From a virus: a stretch of 22,649 nucleotides of DNA. Where the stretch lies: the IMG/VR virus record IMGVR_UViG_3300010392_000141, positions 1 to 22,649 of that record; one strand, given 5' to 3'. A model generated the notes under the pieces. It was given only the letters and a program-made list of their open reading frames with translations. It did not search any database and had not been told where the DNA came from. Within the stretch, counting starts at the first letter, position 1, and each line of letters starts with the position of its first letter. Position numbers and translations under genes: made by a program. This document shows, piece by piece, positions 4,755 to 11,970 of this stretch.

Positions 4755-6325
4755 CACACAGCCCTCTCATTGAATGTTGGGAATTTGTATCGACTCTCAC
4801 CTTGAGCGTCGCAGATGTACAGGTTTTCCTTCGTCCGACTTGCCCCGACATAGAAAACGCGGTGTTCTTCGTCCCGGTATTTCGTCCCCCGGTTGAATAT
4901 TTTGGCCGTCTGTCTTGCCATATCCGGCAACAAAAGCACGTTATCGGCTTCCCCGCCCTTTACCCCGTGAATAGTCGACAGCGTAACGCGCGGATTCAGC
5001 AAGCTTTCGCCGTTTTCGCGCACTCGGCGGTAATAGGCGCGCTTTTTTTCCGGGATTTTATAGAGCGTATCCCACCAGTTCGCTGAAATGTCAGCCAGCA
5101 AACCGAATTCGTCCCGCAGTTCGTCGTAACACAGCACGGCGTCGTCCGCCAGATCGGCAACGCGGATTTTCGCGCCGTACGCAACGTGTTTCTTGGTCGT
5201 CAGAACGTCGTATAGCTGTTTTACGCGGCCGCCGGCTACGCACTCACCCTTTGCCAGCGCTGCCCACGCGTGAATCGCCCCCATGTCGTCAGGTTTGATT
5301 ATATCGTAATCGCTGCGCTTGATCGGAACGCCTTTGTTAATCAGCCACGTTTGCGCCGACTTTAAAAACGCGTTATTACGTGACAACACCATCCAATCGC
5401 CGCCTTCCAGTATCGGCGCTTCACCCAGTTTTTTCACGTTCGTAACAATTCCTTCCCCTTCGCGGTGTGTCCACTGCTTTTCGTACCGTTCGGTAATTTT
5501 TCCAGCAATCCAGTTCGCCAACATCCACGGCCGGCGCGGCAGGCGCCACGACTTCGACAGCACCCGGCGTTCGCCTTCAAGGTTCAGGAACTGCCCAACG
5601 TCGGCCCCGTTCCACTGGTAAATAGCTTGATCGTCGTCGCCGGCGATATACAGTTCCTTGACGCCGGAAAACATGTGGTTGACGAAATCCCACTGCGTCG
5701 CCGTCAGGTCCTGCGCTTCGTCGATAATGGCAATGTCAACGTCAAGTGGTGGATATTCAAGCTTTACGGGGTCAATTATCAGGTCGGTGAAATCACGCAG
5801 ACCGAACGTTTGCTTGTAGGCGTTCAGCTCGGCCGCCAGCGCTTTGAATTCCTTGCCGCTGCGCCCTACACTGTAATACAGTGCGTCAAGTGGTAGCGAC
5901 AACAGGTATTCGCCAAGTGGCAGCTTCATGTTTCTAGCCACGTCGACCATACTTAACAAGTGGTTGCCAACGTTGACGTTGCGCTGTTCTGTGCTTGTCC
6001 AGTTGGTTTTCTGCCCGGTAAGGTTCTGCAACCCGATCCGGTCGCCGATTTCCTTGTAGTTTTCCGCGTGCATGAAGTCGTCATTTTTCAATGACATAAC
6101 CCGCGCCGCCAACGAATGCAGCGTGCGGAAATATGGGAAATCTTCCGCCGTGTGGTCGAACCGATCCATTGCACGGCCGCGCGCTTCGTATGCCGCCTTT
6201 TGTGTGAACGACACGTACGCGATTTTTTCCGGCGGCACACCGCGCGTCAGGCATTCGTCGACGATATCAAGTAACGACGTCGTTTTGCCTGTGCCCGGCG
6301 GTCCCAGTATTAACTGCCGCTTCAA
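4754..6325 (-). CDS. UvrD/Rep-type superfamily 1 DNA helicase, 523 aa
   Basis: All main SF1A motifs are visible: Walker A GPPGTGKT (8-15), motif II DEAQD (202-206), motif III GDDDQAIYQWNGAD (229-242), motif IV around SKSWRLPR (257-264), motif V IHGVKGGEADNV (452-463) and motif VI YVGASRTKENLY (492-503). It should be an ATP-driven 3'-5' ssDNA translocase. At 523 residues it is shorter than cellular UvrD (about 720), as in other phage versions. Its start overlaps the stop of the primase gene by ATGA. With no hexameric replicative helicase in the window, it may help unwinding at forks or in recombination. Confidence 0.92.
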   Translation of the reverse strand: MKRQLILGPPGTGKTTSLLDIVDECLTRGVPPEKIAYVSFTQKAAYEARGRAMDRFDHTAEDFPYFRTLHSLAARVMSLKNDDFMHAENYKEIGDRIGLQNLTGQKTNWTSTEQRNVNVGNHLLSMVDVARNMKLPLGEYLLSLPLDALYYSVGRSGKEFKALAAELNAYKQTFGLRDFTDLIIDPVKLEYPPLDVDIAIIDEAQDLTATQWDFVNHMFSGVKELYIAGDDDQAIYQWNGADVGQFLNLEGERRVLSKSWRLPRRPWMLANWIAGKITERYEKQWTHREGEGIVTNVKKLGEAPILEGGDWMVLSRNNAFLKSAQTWLINKGVPIKRSDYDIIKPDDMGAIHAWAALAKGECVAGGRVKQLYDVLTTKKHVAYGAKIRVADLADDAVLCYDELRDEFGLLADISANWWDTLYKIPEKKRAYYRRVRENGESLLNPRVTLSTIHGVKGGEADNVLLLPDMARQTAKIFNRGTKYRDEEHRVFYVGASRTKENLYICDAQGESRYKFPTFNERAV

Positions 6326-7884
6326 AACTCCAGCCTGTCGGCGTAATCGTTGTCAGACGCGACCTTTCCTGTGCGTATGAACGATTCCGGAACAACCCAG
6401 TAGTTCAACTTGCGGTTGCCGGTCGCCGTGGTGCTTTTCTTTTCAAGCCCAAGGTTGCGCAACTGATTCCACAGCACGTTTGCGACCTTGACCGGGTACC
6501 TGTGTTGCTGTAAATACTTCGAAAAGTGTTCGAAATGAAACAGATACGACCCGTTTTCGAATAGCACCATTCCGCCCAGTATGTCGACGCGTGATTGCGC
6601 TTCCGGCGCCACTTCAATGTAGTCTTTCAGGAACGCGCCAAGGCTGGCCGTTTCGGTCAGTTCGTATGGTATTTCGACAACTTCGTGATTCATCAACCAG
6701 TGTTGAATCATTTGGTCCCACATGTTGTTGTTCATTCGCGGCGGCATTTTATCGAGTTTTTCAAACACCTTTTCGCGGAATTTCACATTGCTGGTCAGTT
6801 CGGGCCGCGAAAATTGGACGTCCCGGCCGTTGATCGAAATAATGTACCGCGGCGGTTCGTCCATCTGTTCGCCGGCTGCGTTCACCTGCACAAGCTTGCG
6901 TATCCCTTCAATGTTCCAATCGTCCCACACCTGCACAAGTGCGCCCATAACGCCGAATTCGCGGGTTTGGCACAACGGCTTGTTGCACACTTCCGCGCAC
7001 ACCGGTTCTTTGCATAGATAGCCGTACTCTTTGTCGCCGGCAAGCGACTTGAATATTGTTGCCTGAACTTCCTTGAACGGCAGCGACGGGCTGAAGTATT
7101 CGCCGTTCCATTCAAGCACTTTTTCTTCCCAGTCTTCGCCGTGCTTTTTCTTCGCGAACACTGCGAACTGAAACAGCGCTTTGTTGCGCTCACCGTCGCC
7201 GACTCCGGATGTGGCCATTTGCTGAATGCAAGGTGGCGCGTCTGAAAATGGTATATCCTGACTGACGACTTTCTGCGCTTCGAAATCTTCGGGCAGAACG
7301 CGCTTGCTTTCCGCGTAGTCAAGGAACGCTTCAAAGTCCGCAATCGGCTGGCTGTCGTCGTCGAATGCGTACCGCGCGGTGTATTTCGCGTTGAAGTACG
7401 GCAGGTTTATCCAGTTGCCGACTTGCCCCTTTTCAAGTTTTTCTTGTTTCGGGAATATTTCGATTTTCGGGTACCCAAGCGTTCGCGCCAGATCGCCAAG
7501 CTTTTTGCGCACGGGTCCCGCGTCCATCGGTTCGGCAAAGAACATATACAGATGTGCGCCGCCTGATTTGGATTTGCACCAAACGAACGGAAAGCCGGAT
7601 TTTTTCGCGTCGGTAACGAACCGCTTAACCGCGAATTCATCGTACACGTCGAAGTCGACGGCCGCGAAATTACACGTGCCTTCGTCGGTTATCGGCACAA
7701 TGCCAATGCCGTATTCGCCCGACAAGTGGGCTCCCCAGTGCTCCCGGGTCACTTCGCCTTCAACGGTCTTTGCGCTGCCTTCAACCTTGTTGTCGCGCGC
7801 TCGAGGGTCGCCTTTTTCGCGGAATTCGCCGTGCGCCCTGTCAAGGCCTGAAAATAATTTGCTTATTCGTTCGATATTATCCAT
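6322..7884 (-). CDS. Archaeo-eukaryotic-type primase (TOTE-like), 520 aa
   Basis: The catalytic core shows VDFDVYD (Asp77 and Asp79, metal ligands), SGGAHLYMFF (His111, nucleotide binding) and EIFPKQ (Glu142, third acidic residue), the three AEP motifs in the TOTE-conflict style with its FPKQ tail. Further on, residues 229-280 (GDGERNKALFQFAVFAKKKH onward) fit a primase C-terminal helical domain. Cysteines 291, 296, 300 and 305 form a likely metal site. The C-terminal 200 residues are not recognised. It should make primers for DNA synthesis, perhaps also acting as polymerase. It begins just after a terminator-like hairpin and overlaps the helicase gene. Confidence 0.88.
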   Translation of the reverse strand: MDNIERISKLFSGLDRAHGEFREKGDPRARDNKVEGSAKTVEGEVTREHWGAHLSGEYGIGIVPITDEGTCNFAAVDFDVYDEFAVKRFVTDAKKSGFPFVWCKSKSGGAHLYMFFAEPMDAGPVRKKLGDLARTLGYPKIEIFPKQEKLEKGQVGNWINLPYFNAKYTARYAFDDDSQPIADFEAFLDYAESKRVLPEDFEAQKVVSQDIPFSDAPPCIQQMATSGVGDGERNKALFQFAVFAKKKHGEDWEEKVLEWNGEYFSPSLPFKEVQATIFKSLAGDKEYGYLCKEPVCAEVCNKPLCQTREFGVMGALVQVWDDWNIEGIRKLVQVNAAGEQMDEPPRYIISINGRDVQFSRPELTSNVKFREKVFEKLDKMPPRMNNNMWDQMIQHWLMNHEVVEIPYELTETASLGAFLKDYIEVAPEAQSRVDILGGMVLFENGSYLFHFEHFSKYLQQHRYPVKVANVLWNQLRNLGLEKKSTTATGNRKLNYWVVPESFIRTGKVASDNDYADRLEF

Positions 7885-7896
7885 GATTCACCGGTT

Positions 7897-7926
7897 AAAA
7901 AATGCGGCCCGGGTTACCCCGGGCGC
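7897..7926 (-). terminator. Rho-independent terminator after the ssDNA-binding gene
   Basis: On the minus strand GCCCGGG-GTAA-CCCGGGC forms a perfect 7-bp GC stem with a tetraloop, followed four bases later by TTTTTT. It sits between the abundant-type ssDNA-binding gene and the primase gene, so it probably lowers expression of the primase and helicase relative to the binding protein. Confidence 0.75.
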
Positions 7927-7961
7927 ACTATTATGTAGCGAAAAGAACAACTTTGGTACCG

Positions 7962-8765
7962 TTAGAATTCGGTACCTTCGCCGCCGTGGTACGCTTCTAC
8001 GGCCTCTTCGTCCGCATCAACCAGCGTGTCGACGGCTTCCTTAACTTCGCCGGCACGAATTTGACCTTGGAATTCAACAGCAGCGTCGAATAACGCTTGA
8101 TCCTGCACCAAACCGCTGAATTTCAGGTCCCAGCCCCACCACGAATTGTCGTCCTTGCTTTCGCCTTCAACACCGACTTTGTACATAAGCGCGGACGTTG
8201 GCACGCCTTTTGCTTTGCGCTTCAGGTTAATGTCGGAATTCAACCGCTTGCTTTTCTTCAACTGCGAACGCTCCATGGTCAGCGCCAGCGGTTCAAACGA
8301 ACCGTCGTCGTGTACCAGCATCACATAATGATACCGGGTATCCGAAATCTGGTTGCCGTTTGGCAGGATATCGCGGTTAGTGTCGTCGCGCGTGGCCTGC
8401 TTCACCAGTTCAGCGCCTTCAATCGGCGAATGCTCGGCCACGTAACCGCCGCCCTCTTCGCGTGTCTTCCATTCCATGAACGCCCGGCGATAGTATACCG
8501 GCACAATGTACAAGTCTTCCGCGGTCGTGTCGACAAATTCCTGCGAAACGGTGTTGAATATCATGCCCTCTTCGGCGCCCTTGATATACTTGCCGTTCGA
8601 CTTGGAAGCTTGCGGCGACAACCCTTGCAGGATACGCAGGAAGGGGATTGCGAACGCTTCACCGTCGGCCTGTTCCAGCCCCGCGTCTTCGAAATCTGCG
8701 TACTTGTTGTCGTTCAGGAATGCGGGCAGTGTTTCGCCCTTTTTGGCTATTGCTTTCGTCGTCAT
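7962..8765 (-). CDS. Probable single-stranded DNA-binding protein, 267 aa
   Basis: I place the start at ATG 8765 (MTTKAIAKKGETLP) because AAAGGTG lies six bases before it; an in-frame ATG at 8780 lacks this. The protein has a mixed beta-rich core (FAIPFLRILQGLSPQ, GMIFNTVSQEFVD, DLYIVPVYYR) and an acidic tail, DADEEAVEAYHGGEGTEF, ending in Phe. An acidic tail with terminal Phe is a hallmark of phage T7 gp2.5-type and bacterial SSB proteins. I recall this family next to phage primases and recombination genes. It has its own promoter, leader palindrome and terminator, as expected for a highly made protein. The function is inferred from tail and context. Confidence 0.65.
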   Translation of the reverse strand: MTTKAIAKKGETLPAFLNDNKYADFEDAGLEQADGEAFAIPFLRILQGLSPQASKSNGKYIKGAEEGMIFNTVSQEFVDTTAEDLYIVPVYYRRAFMEWKTREEGGGYVAEHSPIEGAELVKQATRDDTNRDILPNGNQISDTRYHYVMLVHDDGSFEPLALTMERSQLKKSKRLNSDINLKRKAKGVPTSALMYKVGVEGESKDDNSWWGWDLKFSGLVQDQALFDAAVEFQGQIRAGEVKEAVDTLVDADEEAVEAYHGGEGTEF

Positions 8766-8785
8766 TTTAGCACCTTTCATCGTTT

Positions 8786-8809
8786 ATGGGCGTTGGATGC
8801 CGCGCCCAT
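8786..8809. promoter_or_regulatory. Palindrome in the ssDNA-binding gene leader
   Basis: ATGGGCG and CGCCCAT form a perfect 7-bp inverted repeat around a 10-base spacer, between the promoter and the ribosome site. In RNA it makes a hairpin that could control translation, as seen in autoregulated ssDNA-binding protein genes; in DNA it could be an operator. There is no T-run. Confidence 0.45.
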
Positions 8810-8822
8810 GTCGGCATTTTTA

Positions 8823-8851
8823 ACAGTAACCGTTTATCGGCTTCCTGTCAA
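8823..8851 (-). promoter_or_regulatory. Sigma70-type promoter for the ssDNA-binding gene
   Basis: Minus strand TTGACA (8846-8851), a 17-base spacer and TACTGT (8823-8828). The -35 starts two bases after the stop codon of the upstream gene. Start would be near 8816, giving a leader of about 50 nt. Confidence 0.65.
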
Positions 8852-8852
8852 A

Positions 8853-9419
8853 TCACTTTTTCTTCCGTGGTAATGTGACTTTAGCCACAGAAAACCGAAA
8901 TACACTAATGATTTCTTCCGGTATTGCCTGTTCCGGGTCCTCGACTTCAAGCTGCCGTTTCGCCCACGCGTTCAGCGTGCCGGCGTGTATCGCTTCCTTG
9001 ACCGAATAAGGCAGGTCCTGTTCTTCGGCATAGTCGATCGCTTCCTGCTTGGCGTCGTCTTGCCCGGTACCGAATGAAAACAGAACGTCGTTCTTGATAA
9101 TGTCGCCGTGGCCATGTTCCCGCAGCCAGTCATACGCCGGATTCTTGTTCTCCGCCTTGATGTTGCAATTAAGGTCGTCTTTAACCGAAATTTTGGCGCC
9201 GTTCGACAGCGTAAATTCGGACAGACCGACTTGTTTCATTGCTTCCGGCAACGCTTCAGTGCGCATTTGCAGGTACGCGGCCTTCAGGTCCTGCACGTTT
9301 CTTTCGGCGTCCTTTATCCGTTGTTCAAGGTCAACTTGCTGTTCGGCCAATTCTGCGATTGTTGACAGTTCGCCTTCGTTCGGCAGTTCGGCCTTTTTGC
9401 CTGCTGAATAATCTACCAT
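8853..9419 (-). CDS. Conserved phage replication-region protein with coiled coil, 188 aa
   Basis: Residues 15-60 (TIAELAEQQVDLEQRIKDAE and on) have coiled-coil character. Then follows FTLSNGAKISVKDDLNCNI, a strand region, and DWLREHGHGDIIKND. A Lys-rich end (PRKKK) closes the protein. I recall similar proteins beside phage helicase and SSB genes, without a proven function; a DNA-metabolism accessory or structural adaptor is plausible. The start has AGGAG upstream, spanning the previous stop. It is the last gene of the helicase operon before the ssDNA-binding promoter. Confidence 0.75.
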   Translation of the reverse strand: MVDYSAGKKAELPNEGELSTIAELAEQQVDLEQRIKDAERNVQDLKAAYLQMRTEALPEAMKQVGLSEFTLSNGAKISVKDDLNCNIKAENKNPAYDWLREHGHGDIIKNDVLFSFGTGQDDAKQEAIDYAEEQDLPYSVKEAIHAGTLNAWAKRQLEVEDPEQAIPEEIISVFRFSVAKVTLPRKKK

Positions 9420-9425
9420 TTCTAT

Positions 9426-9770
9426 TTAACTCCTGATATCAAAAGAAAGCTTGATGTATTCCCTCCGGGTTCTGTCCCAGCGAAGAACGTTGAACTTTCC
9501 GCGGTTAATTTCTGACGCCAGCGCCAATGATAACCCGATCGCCGCCGGGTCCCCAATGCACAAAATGCAATCTTCGTCGCTGTAATCCTTCAGCAATCTT
9601 CGTACTTCGTGAACGTCGTGCTGTGTCAGGTATGAAACCCCATTGTGCGGAAACATTGGTGCCGTGATATCGCCAAAAAGTGAAGCTGACGAAATATCGT
9701 GGATATTCACGCGCCGGCCCTTTTCTTGATCGTAGCGTGAAGGTTGTTGCACTAGGTAAACTTTCGGCAT
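9426..9770 (-). CDS. Conserved hypothetical replication-region protein, 114 aa
   Basis: It reads MPKVYLVQQPSRYDQEKGRR, then FGDITAPMFPHN and a segment DEDCILCIGDPAAIGLSLAL with a glycine-containing turn, resembling a small alpha/beta fold. I recall similar short proteins next to SNF2-type helicases in phages, always uncharacterised. The start has TTTAAGGA about 9 bases upstream overlapping the helicase stop, so translation is likely coupled. Confidence 0.75.
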   Translation of the reverse strand: MPKVYLVQQPSRYDQEKGRRVNIHDISSASLFGDITAPMFPHNGVSYLTQHDVHEVRRLLKDYSDEDCILCIGDPAAIGLSLALASEINRGKFNVLRWDRTRREYIKLSFDIRS

Positions 9771-9780
9771 TCTAATTTCC

Positions 9781-11247
9781 TTAAAGCCATGACGTCGGGT
9801 CGTCTTGCATAATGACGTCCGATATGCTCTTTTTGGTCCGCCGTGCGGTTATAATTTTCGTGTCGATCGTCTTTTCCGCTTCTAAATCTACATAAGTCAC
9901 CTTGTCAGTTTGCCCTATACGGTGCGCCCTGTCCTCGCTTTGTAATCTCGCTTCCAATGAAAAGTCATTGCTGTAGTATATTACAGTCTTTGCCTGTGTG
10001 AGTGTCAAGCCATAACCGCCGGAATGCTGCTGTCCGACGAAGAAAAGGCATGTGTCGTCGTTCTGAAAACGGTCAACGTTCACTTCGCGGTCGTGCTTAT
10101 CGACGCCGCCGTGGTACTGTACAACAGATTTGCGGCCATATTCCTTCATAAGCGTGTCGCTGATCGCCTGAAGTTCGGCACGGAACCGGGCCCAAATAAT
10201 AAGTTTACCGTCTGGCAACGCCTCTTCGACGACGTCGGCAAGTGCTGCCAAACGGTTGTTCGGCCCCGGTATAGGTACCGCGGGCGCGTACTCTTCCGCC
10301 GGTATGAACCCGCCCAGAACCTGCTGTAATCGCAACAGCTTCGTCAGAACGTTGGCAACGCTGATTTCTTCCCCATGCGTCAGTTCATACAAGCTCTTTG
10401 ACTTGATGTCGTTGTATAGCTTCGCCTGTTCGGTACTCACCGGTACCAGACGCCGCTCAAAAATCTTGTCCGGCAGGTCCAGACATTCGTCTTTCGTCAC
10501 GCGGTAGCTTACCGCTTGAATTTTCCGCGTCAGTTCGTCCATGTTCTTGTAGCATACAAGCGAGTCGTAATGCTTGTTCGTCTTGCGGTTCAATTCCCGC
10601 TTCCATTCAGCATACCGATGTTTGAAACTGTAAAAATTGTCGAACCCAAGGTATTTCGTACCAAGGAAGCCCATTTGCGCGAAGGCGTCAAGCGGCCCGT
10701 TCGTAATCAGGGTTCCGGTCATGATCCGGCGGAACGCTGCGCGCTTGCCAAGGGTCGTCAGGGTTTTTGTGCGCTTGGCGCCCGGCGTCTTTATCTTGCT
10801 TGATTCGTCGACACAGATAATTGTCGGGAATGCGTTCACCAACTGGGCAAGGAACTTGGCCGCTTTGCCGGTCATACCACTGCCGAACGCTTCGATATTC
10901 ATTGCCACGACGCGCAGCCCGGGCCCTTCGTCCCACAGTTTTTCGATTTCCTTTTTCTCGGCCGCCTTCATGGTCGACGCCCAGACCGCCGCGCGGTACC
11001 GGGTCCATTCCGGCATATGCGCCGGCACTTCGCGCAGAATCCAATTGCGGTGCACGCCGTTTGGCGCAATGACTACCAAACACCGGACCTTGTCGCGCGC
11101 CCACAACCACGCCGCGGTATCGCAACCAACCTTCGACTTGCCCGTACCCATGCCCATTAAAAACGCAAAGTCGGTATCATCCCGGCTCAGTTTAAAGACT
11201 TTGTCTTGATGGTCAAAGGGTTTAGTCTTGTAATCGTAATCAAGCAT
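9781..11247 (-). CDS. SNF2-type superfamily 2 helicase/ATPase, 488 aa
   Basis: Walker A is MGMGTGKSK (31-39), motif Ia region VVIAPNGV, motif II VDESS (146-150; a DESS variant of DEAH), motif III MTGTLITNGP (176-185), motif V GYGLTLTQA (about 411-419) and motif VI QSEDRAHRIGQ (436-446). The RAHRIGQ motif is typical of SNF2/RapA translocases. These proteins move on dsDNA using ATP and remodel protein-DNA complexes; in phages they sit in replication or recombination modules. It is the first gene of the left replication operon, driven from 11282-11309. There is no nuclease domain attached. Confidence 0.92.
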   Translation of the reverse strand: MLDYDYKTKPFDHQDKVFKLSRDDTDFAFLMGMGTGKSKVGCDTAAWLWARDKVRCLVVIAPNGVHRNWILREVPAHMPEWTRYRAAVWASTMKAAEKKEIEKLWDEGPGLRVVAMNIEAFGSGMTGKAAKFLAQLVNAFPTIICVDESSKIKTPGAKRTKTLTTLGKRAAFRRIMTGTLITNGPLDAFAQMGFLGTKYLGFDNFYSFKHRYAEWKRELNRKTNKHYDSLVCYKNMDELTRKIQAVSYRVTKDECLDLPDKIFERRLVPVSTEQAKLYNDIKSKSLYELTHGEEISVANVLTKLLRLQQVLGGFIPAEEYAPAVPIPGPNNRLAALADVVEEALPDGKLIIWARFRAELQAISDTLMKEYGRKSVVQYHGGVDKHDREVNVDRFQNDDTCLFFVGQQHSGGYGLTLTQAKTVIYYSNDFSLEARLQSEDRAHRIGQTDKVTYVDLEAEKTIDTKIITARRTKKSISDVIMQDDPTSWL

Positions 11248-11281
11248 TCTGTCGCTTCCCGCGTCTGTTTCGTTGTTCAGT

Positions 11282-11309
11282 ATCTTACCGCGCGGCCGTT
11301 AACTGTCAA
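11282..11309 (-). promoter_or_regulatory. Sigma70-type promoter for the replication operon
   Basis: Minus strand TTGACA (11304-11309), 16 bases, TAAGAT (11282-11287), 35 bases before the helicase ATG. The left copy of the 23-bp inverted repeat ends 7 bases upstream of the -35, where an activator or UP-like element would act. Confidence 0.65.
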
Positions 11310-11315
11310 CCACGC

Positions 11316-11338
11316 AAACTTCCCTATAAGAGAAATAC
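11316..11338 (+). repeat. 23-bp inverted repeat, left copy
   Basis: AAACTTCCCTATAA followed by GAGAAATAC. It matches the reverse complement of 11575-11597 at 22 of 23 positions. Read on the minus strand its end is TTATAGGGAAG, reminiscent of the core of T7-family promoters (CTATAGGGAG). It sits just upstream of the replication promoter. Confidence 0.85.
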
Positions 11339-11342
11339 CTAC

Positions 11343-11517
11343 TATACCACCCCTTTTTCATTTTGTCTCAAAAAACCCGATACCCATATTGCAAGCGTGG
11401 TTGAAGAGTAGAGTCATGCCAATTTTGTATACCATGTATACCATAGTCTAGTATTTGCTTGGTATACAGTTCGGCGTTGATTTATAAGGGGAAACAGGTC
11501 AATATACCAGTATACCA
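11343..11517. repeat. Cluster of six TATACCA/TGGTATA sites (iteron-like)
   Basis: TATACCA occurs at 11343-11349; TGTATACCA twice in tandem at 11426-11434 and 11435-11443; the inverted form TGGTATACA at 11460-11468; and ATATACCA then GTATACCA in tandem at 11502-11509 and 11510-11517. The two tandem pairs have 9- and 8-bp periods. The core GTATAC is itself palindromic. Such arrays bind an initiator or a dimeric repressor. No candidate binder is obvious in the window. Confidence 0.75.
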
Positions 11518-11574
11518 TACCCTAGAGAAAATTAAGGGTCATTTTGGGGACTTCAATTTTTTGCCTAGTATATA

Positions 11575-11597
11575 GTATTTCTATTATAGGGAAGTTT
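11575..11597 (-). repeat. 23-bp inverted repeat, right copy
   Basis: The minus strand reads AAACTTCCCTATAA then TAGAAATAC, one mismatch from the left copy. It contains a perfect TATAAT and follows the terminator T-run directly. A -35 at the right distance is not evident, so it need not be a promoter. Confidence 0.85.
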
Positions 11598-11598
11598 T

Positions 11599-11622
11599 AA
11601 AAAGCCCAGCCCGCCCGGCTGG
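11599..11622 (-). terminator. Rho-independent terminator after the spanin gene
   Basis: On the minus strand CCAGCC-GGGCG-GGCTGG forms a perfect 6-bp stem, followed by GC and TTTTT (11599-11603). It lies about 30 bases after the Rz1-like gene and would end the late transcript before the control region. Confidence 0.8.
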
Positions 11623-11649
11623 AAGCGTACCGATTTGGCGGACTGGGAA

Positions 11650-11970
11650 TCACTCGGCTTTGATCCATTCCCGAAGCGCTTCATGTTTGCGCTTGCAGTC
11701 ATGGTATGCTGCTATGTCGTCTAAATGTGCCGACAGGATCAACGACACGGCGTCAGACACGCCAATTTCAGGGAGGTTATCTGGCAGCACGGACAGCGGT
11801 CCGCAGTCTGAAAACGCTTCTACGGGCTTCTGGCGTGTCAGGTCGTCACTGACTAGCCGGCTGGTCGTTCCACAACCAGCTAAACAAAACGCTGTAAATA
11901 TAAAACAGCACCTTTTAACGTGTCGATATTGTCTTTTAATTGTCCTATTCCTCGATTGCACGGGCCACAC
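11650..11970 (-). CDS. Outer-membrane spanin lipoprotein (Rz1-like), 106 aa
   Basis: After a basic start (KRQYRHVKR) come a hydrophobic stretch and the lipobox CLAGC, with Cys33 as the lipidated residue, giving a mature chain of about 74 residues. The C-terminal part ends in a helix HDCKRKHEALREWIKAE, similar to Rz1-like proteins in which a Cys-rich helix follows. The o-spanin binds the i-spanin across the periplasm and fuses the two membranes at the end of lysis. The start is GTG at 11970 with AAGGGG 7 bases upstream. Its first 91 bases overlap the end of the HNH frame, while the i-spanin gene lies beyond that gene. Confidence 0.75.
   Translation of the reverse strand: MWPVQSRNRTIKRQYRHVKRCCFIFTAFCLAGCGTTSRLVSDDLTRQKPVEAFSDCGPLSVLPDNLPEIGVSDAVSLILSAHLDDIAAYHDCKRKHEALREWIKAE

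Larger units (their letters stand above)
11310..11598. other. AT-rich gene-free control region, candidate replication origin
   Basis: No convincing gene lies between the helicase start and the spanin terminator. The block is clearly richer in A and T than its surroundings, is bounded by the 23-bp inverted repeat and holds the TGGTATA cluster, TATAAT at 11583-11588 (minus strand) and AAGGGG at 11486-11491. Its position between late genes and the replication operon fits an origin, an operator region, or both. This is inference from composition and repeats. Confidence 0.5.

Noticed and set aside
7379-8044. Plus-strand open frame of 221 codons
   Set aside because: It lies opposite the primase, crosses the terminator hairpin and has no ribosome site or recognisable family.
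8097-8873. Long plus-strand open frame of 258 codons
   Set aside because: It is antisense to the ssDNA-binding gene and its promoter, has no motif, and crosses noncoding signals. GC-biased codon third positions on the minus strand create such frames.
11299-11361. 20-codon minus-strand frame starting MKKGWYSRYF in the control region
   Set aside because: There is no ribosome site and it runs through the inverted repeat and the -35 box.
11206-11451. 81-codon plus-strand frame across the control region
   Set aside because: It covers the helicase start, promoter and repeats; composition is that of noncoding DNA and there is no ribosome site.
11426-11517. Possible CRISPR array
   Set aside because: Repeats are only 8-9 bp, partly inverted and without regular spacers.
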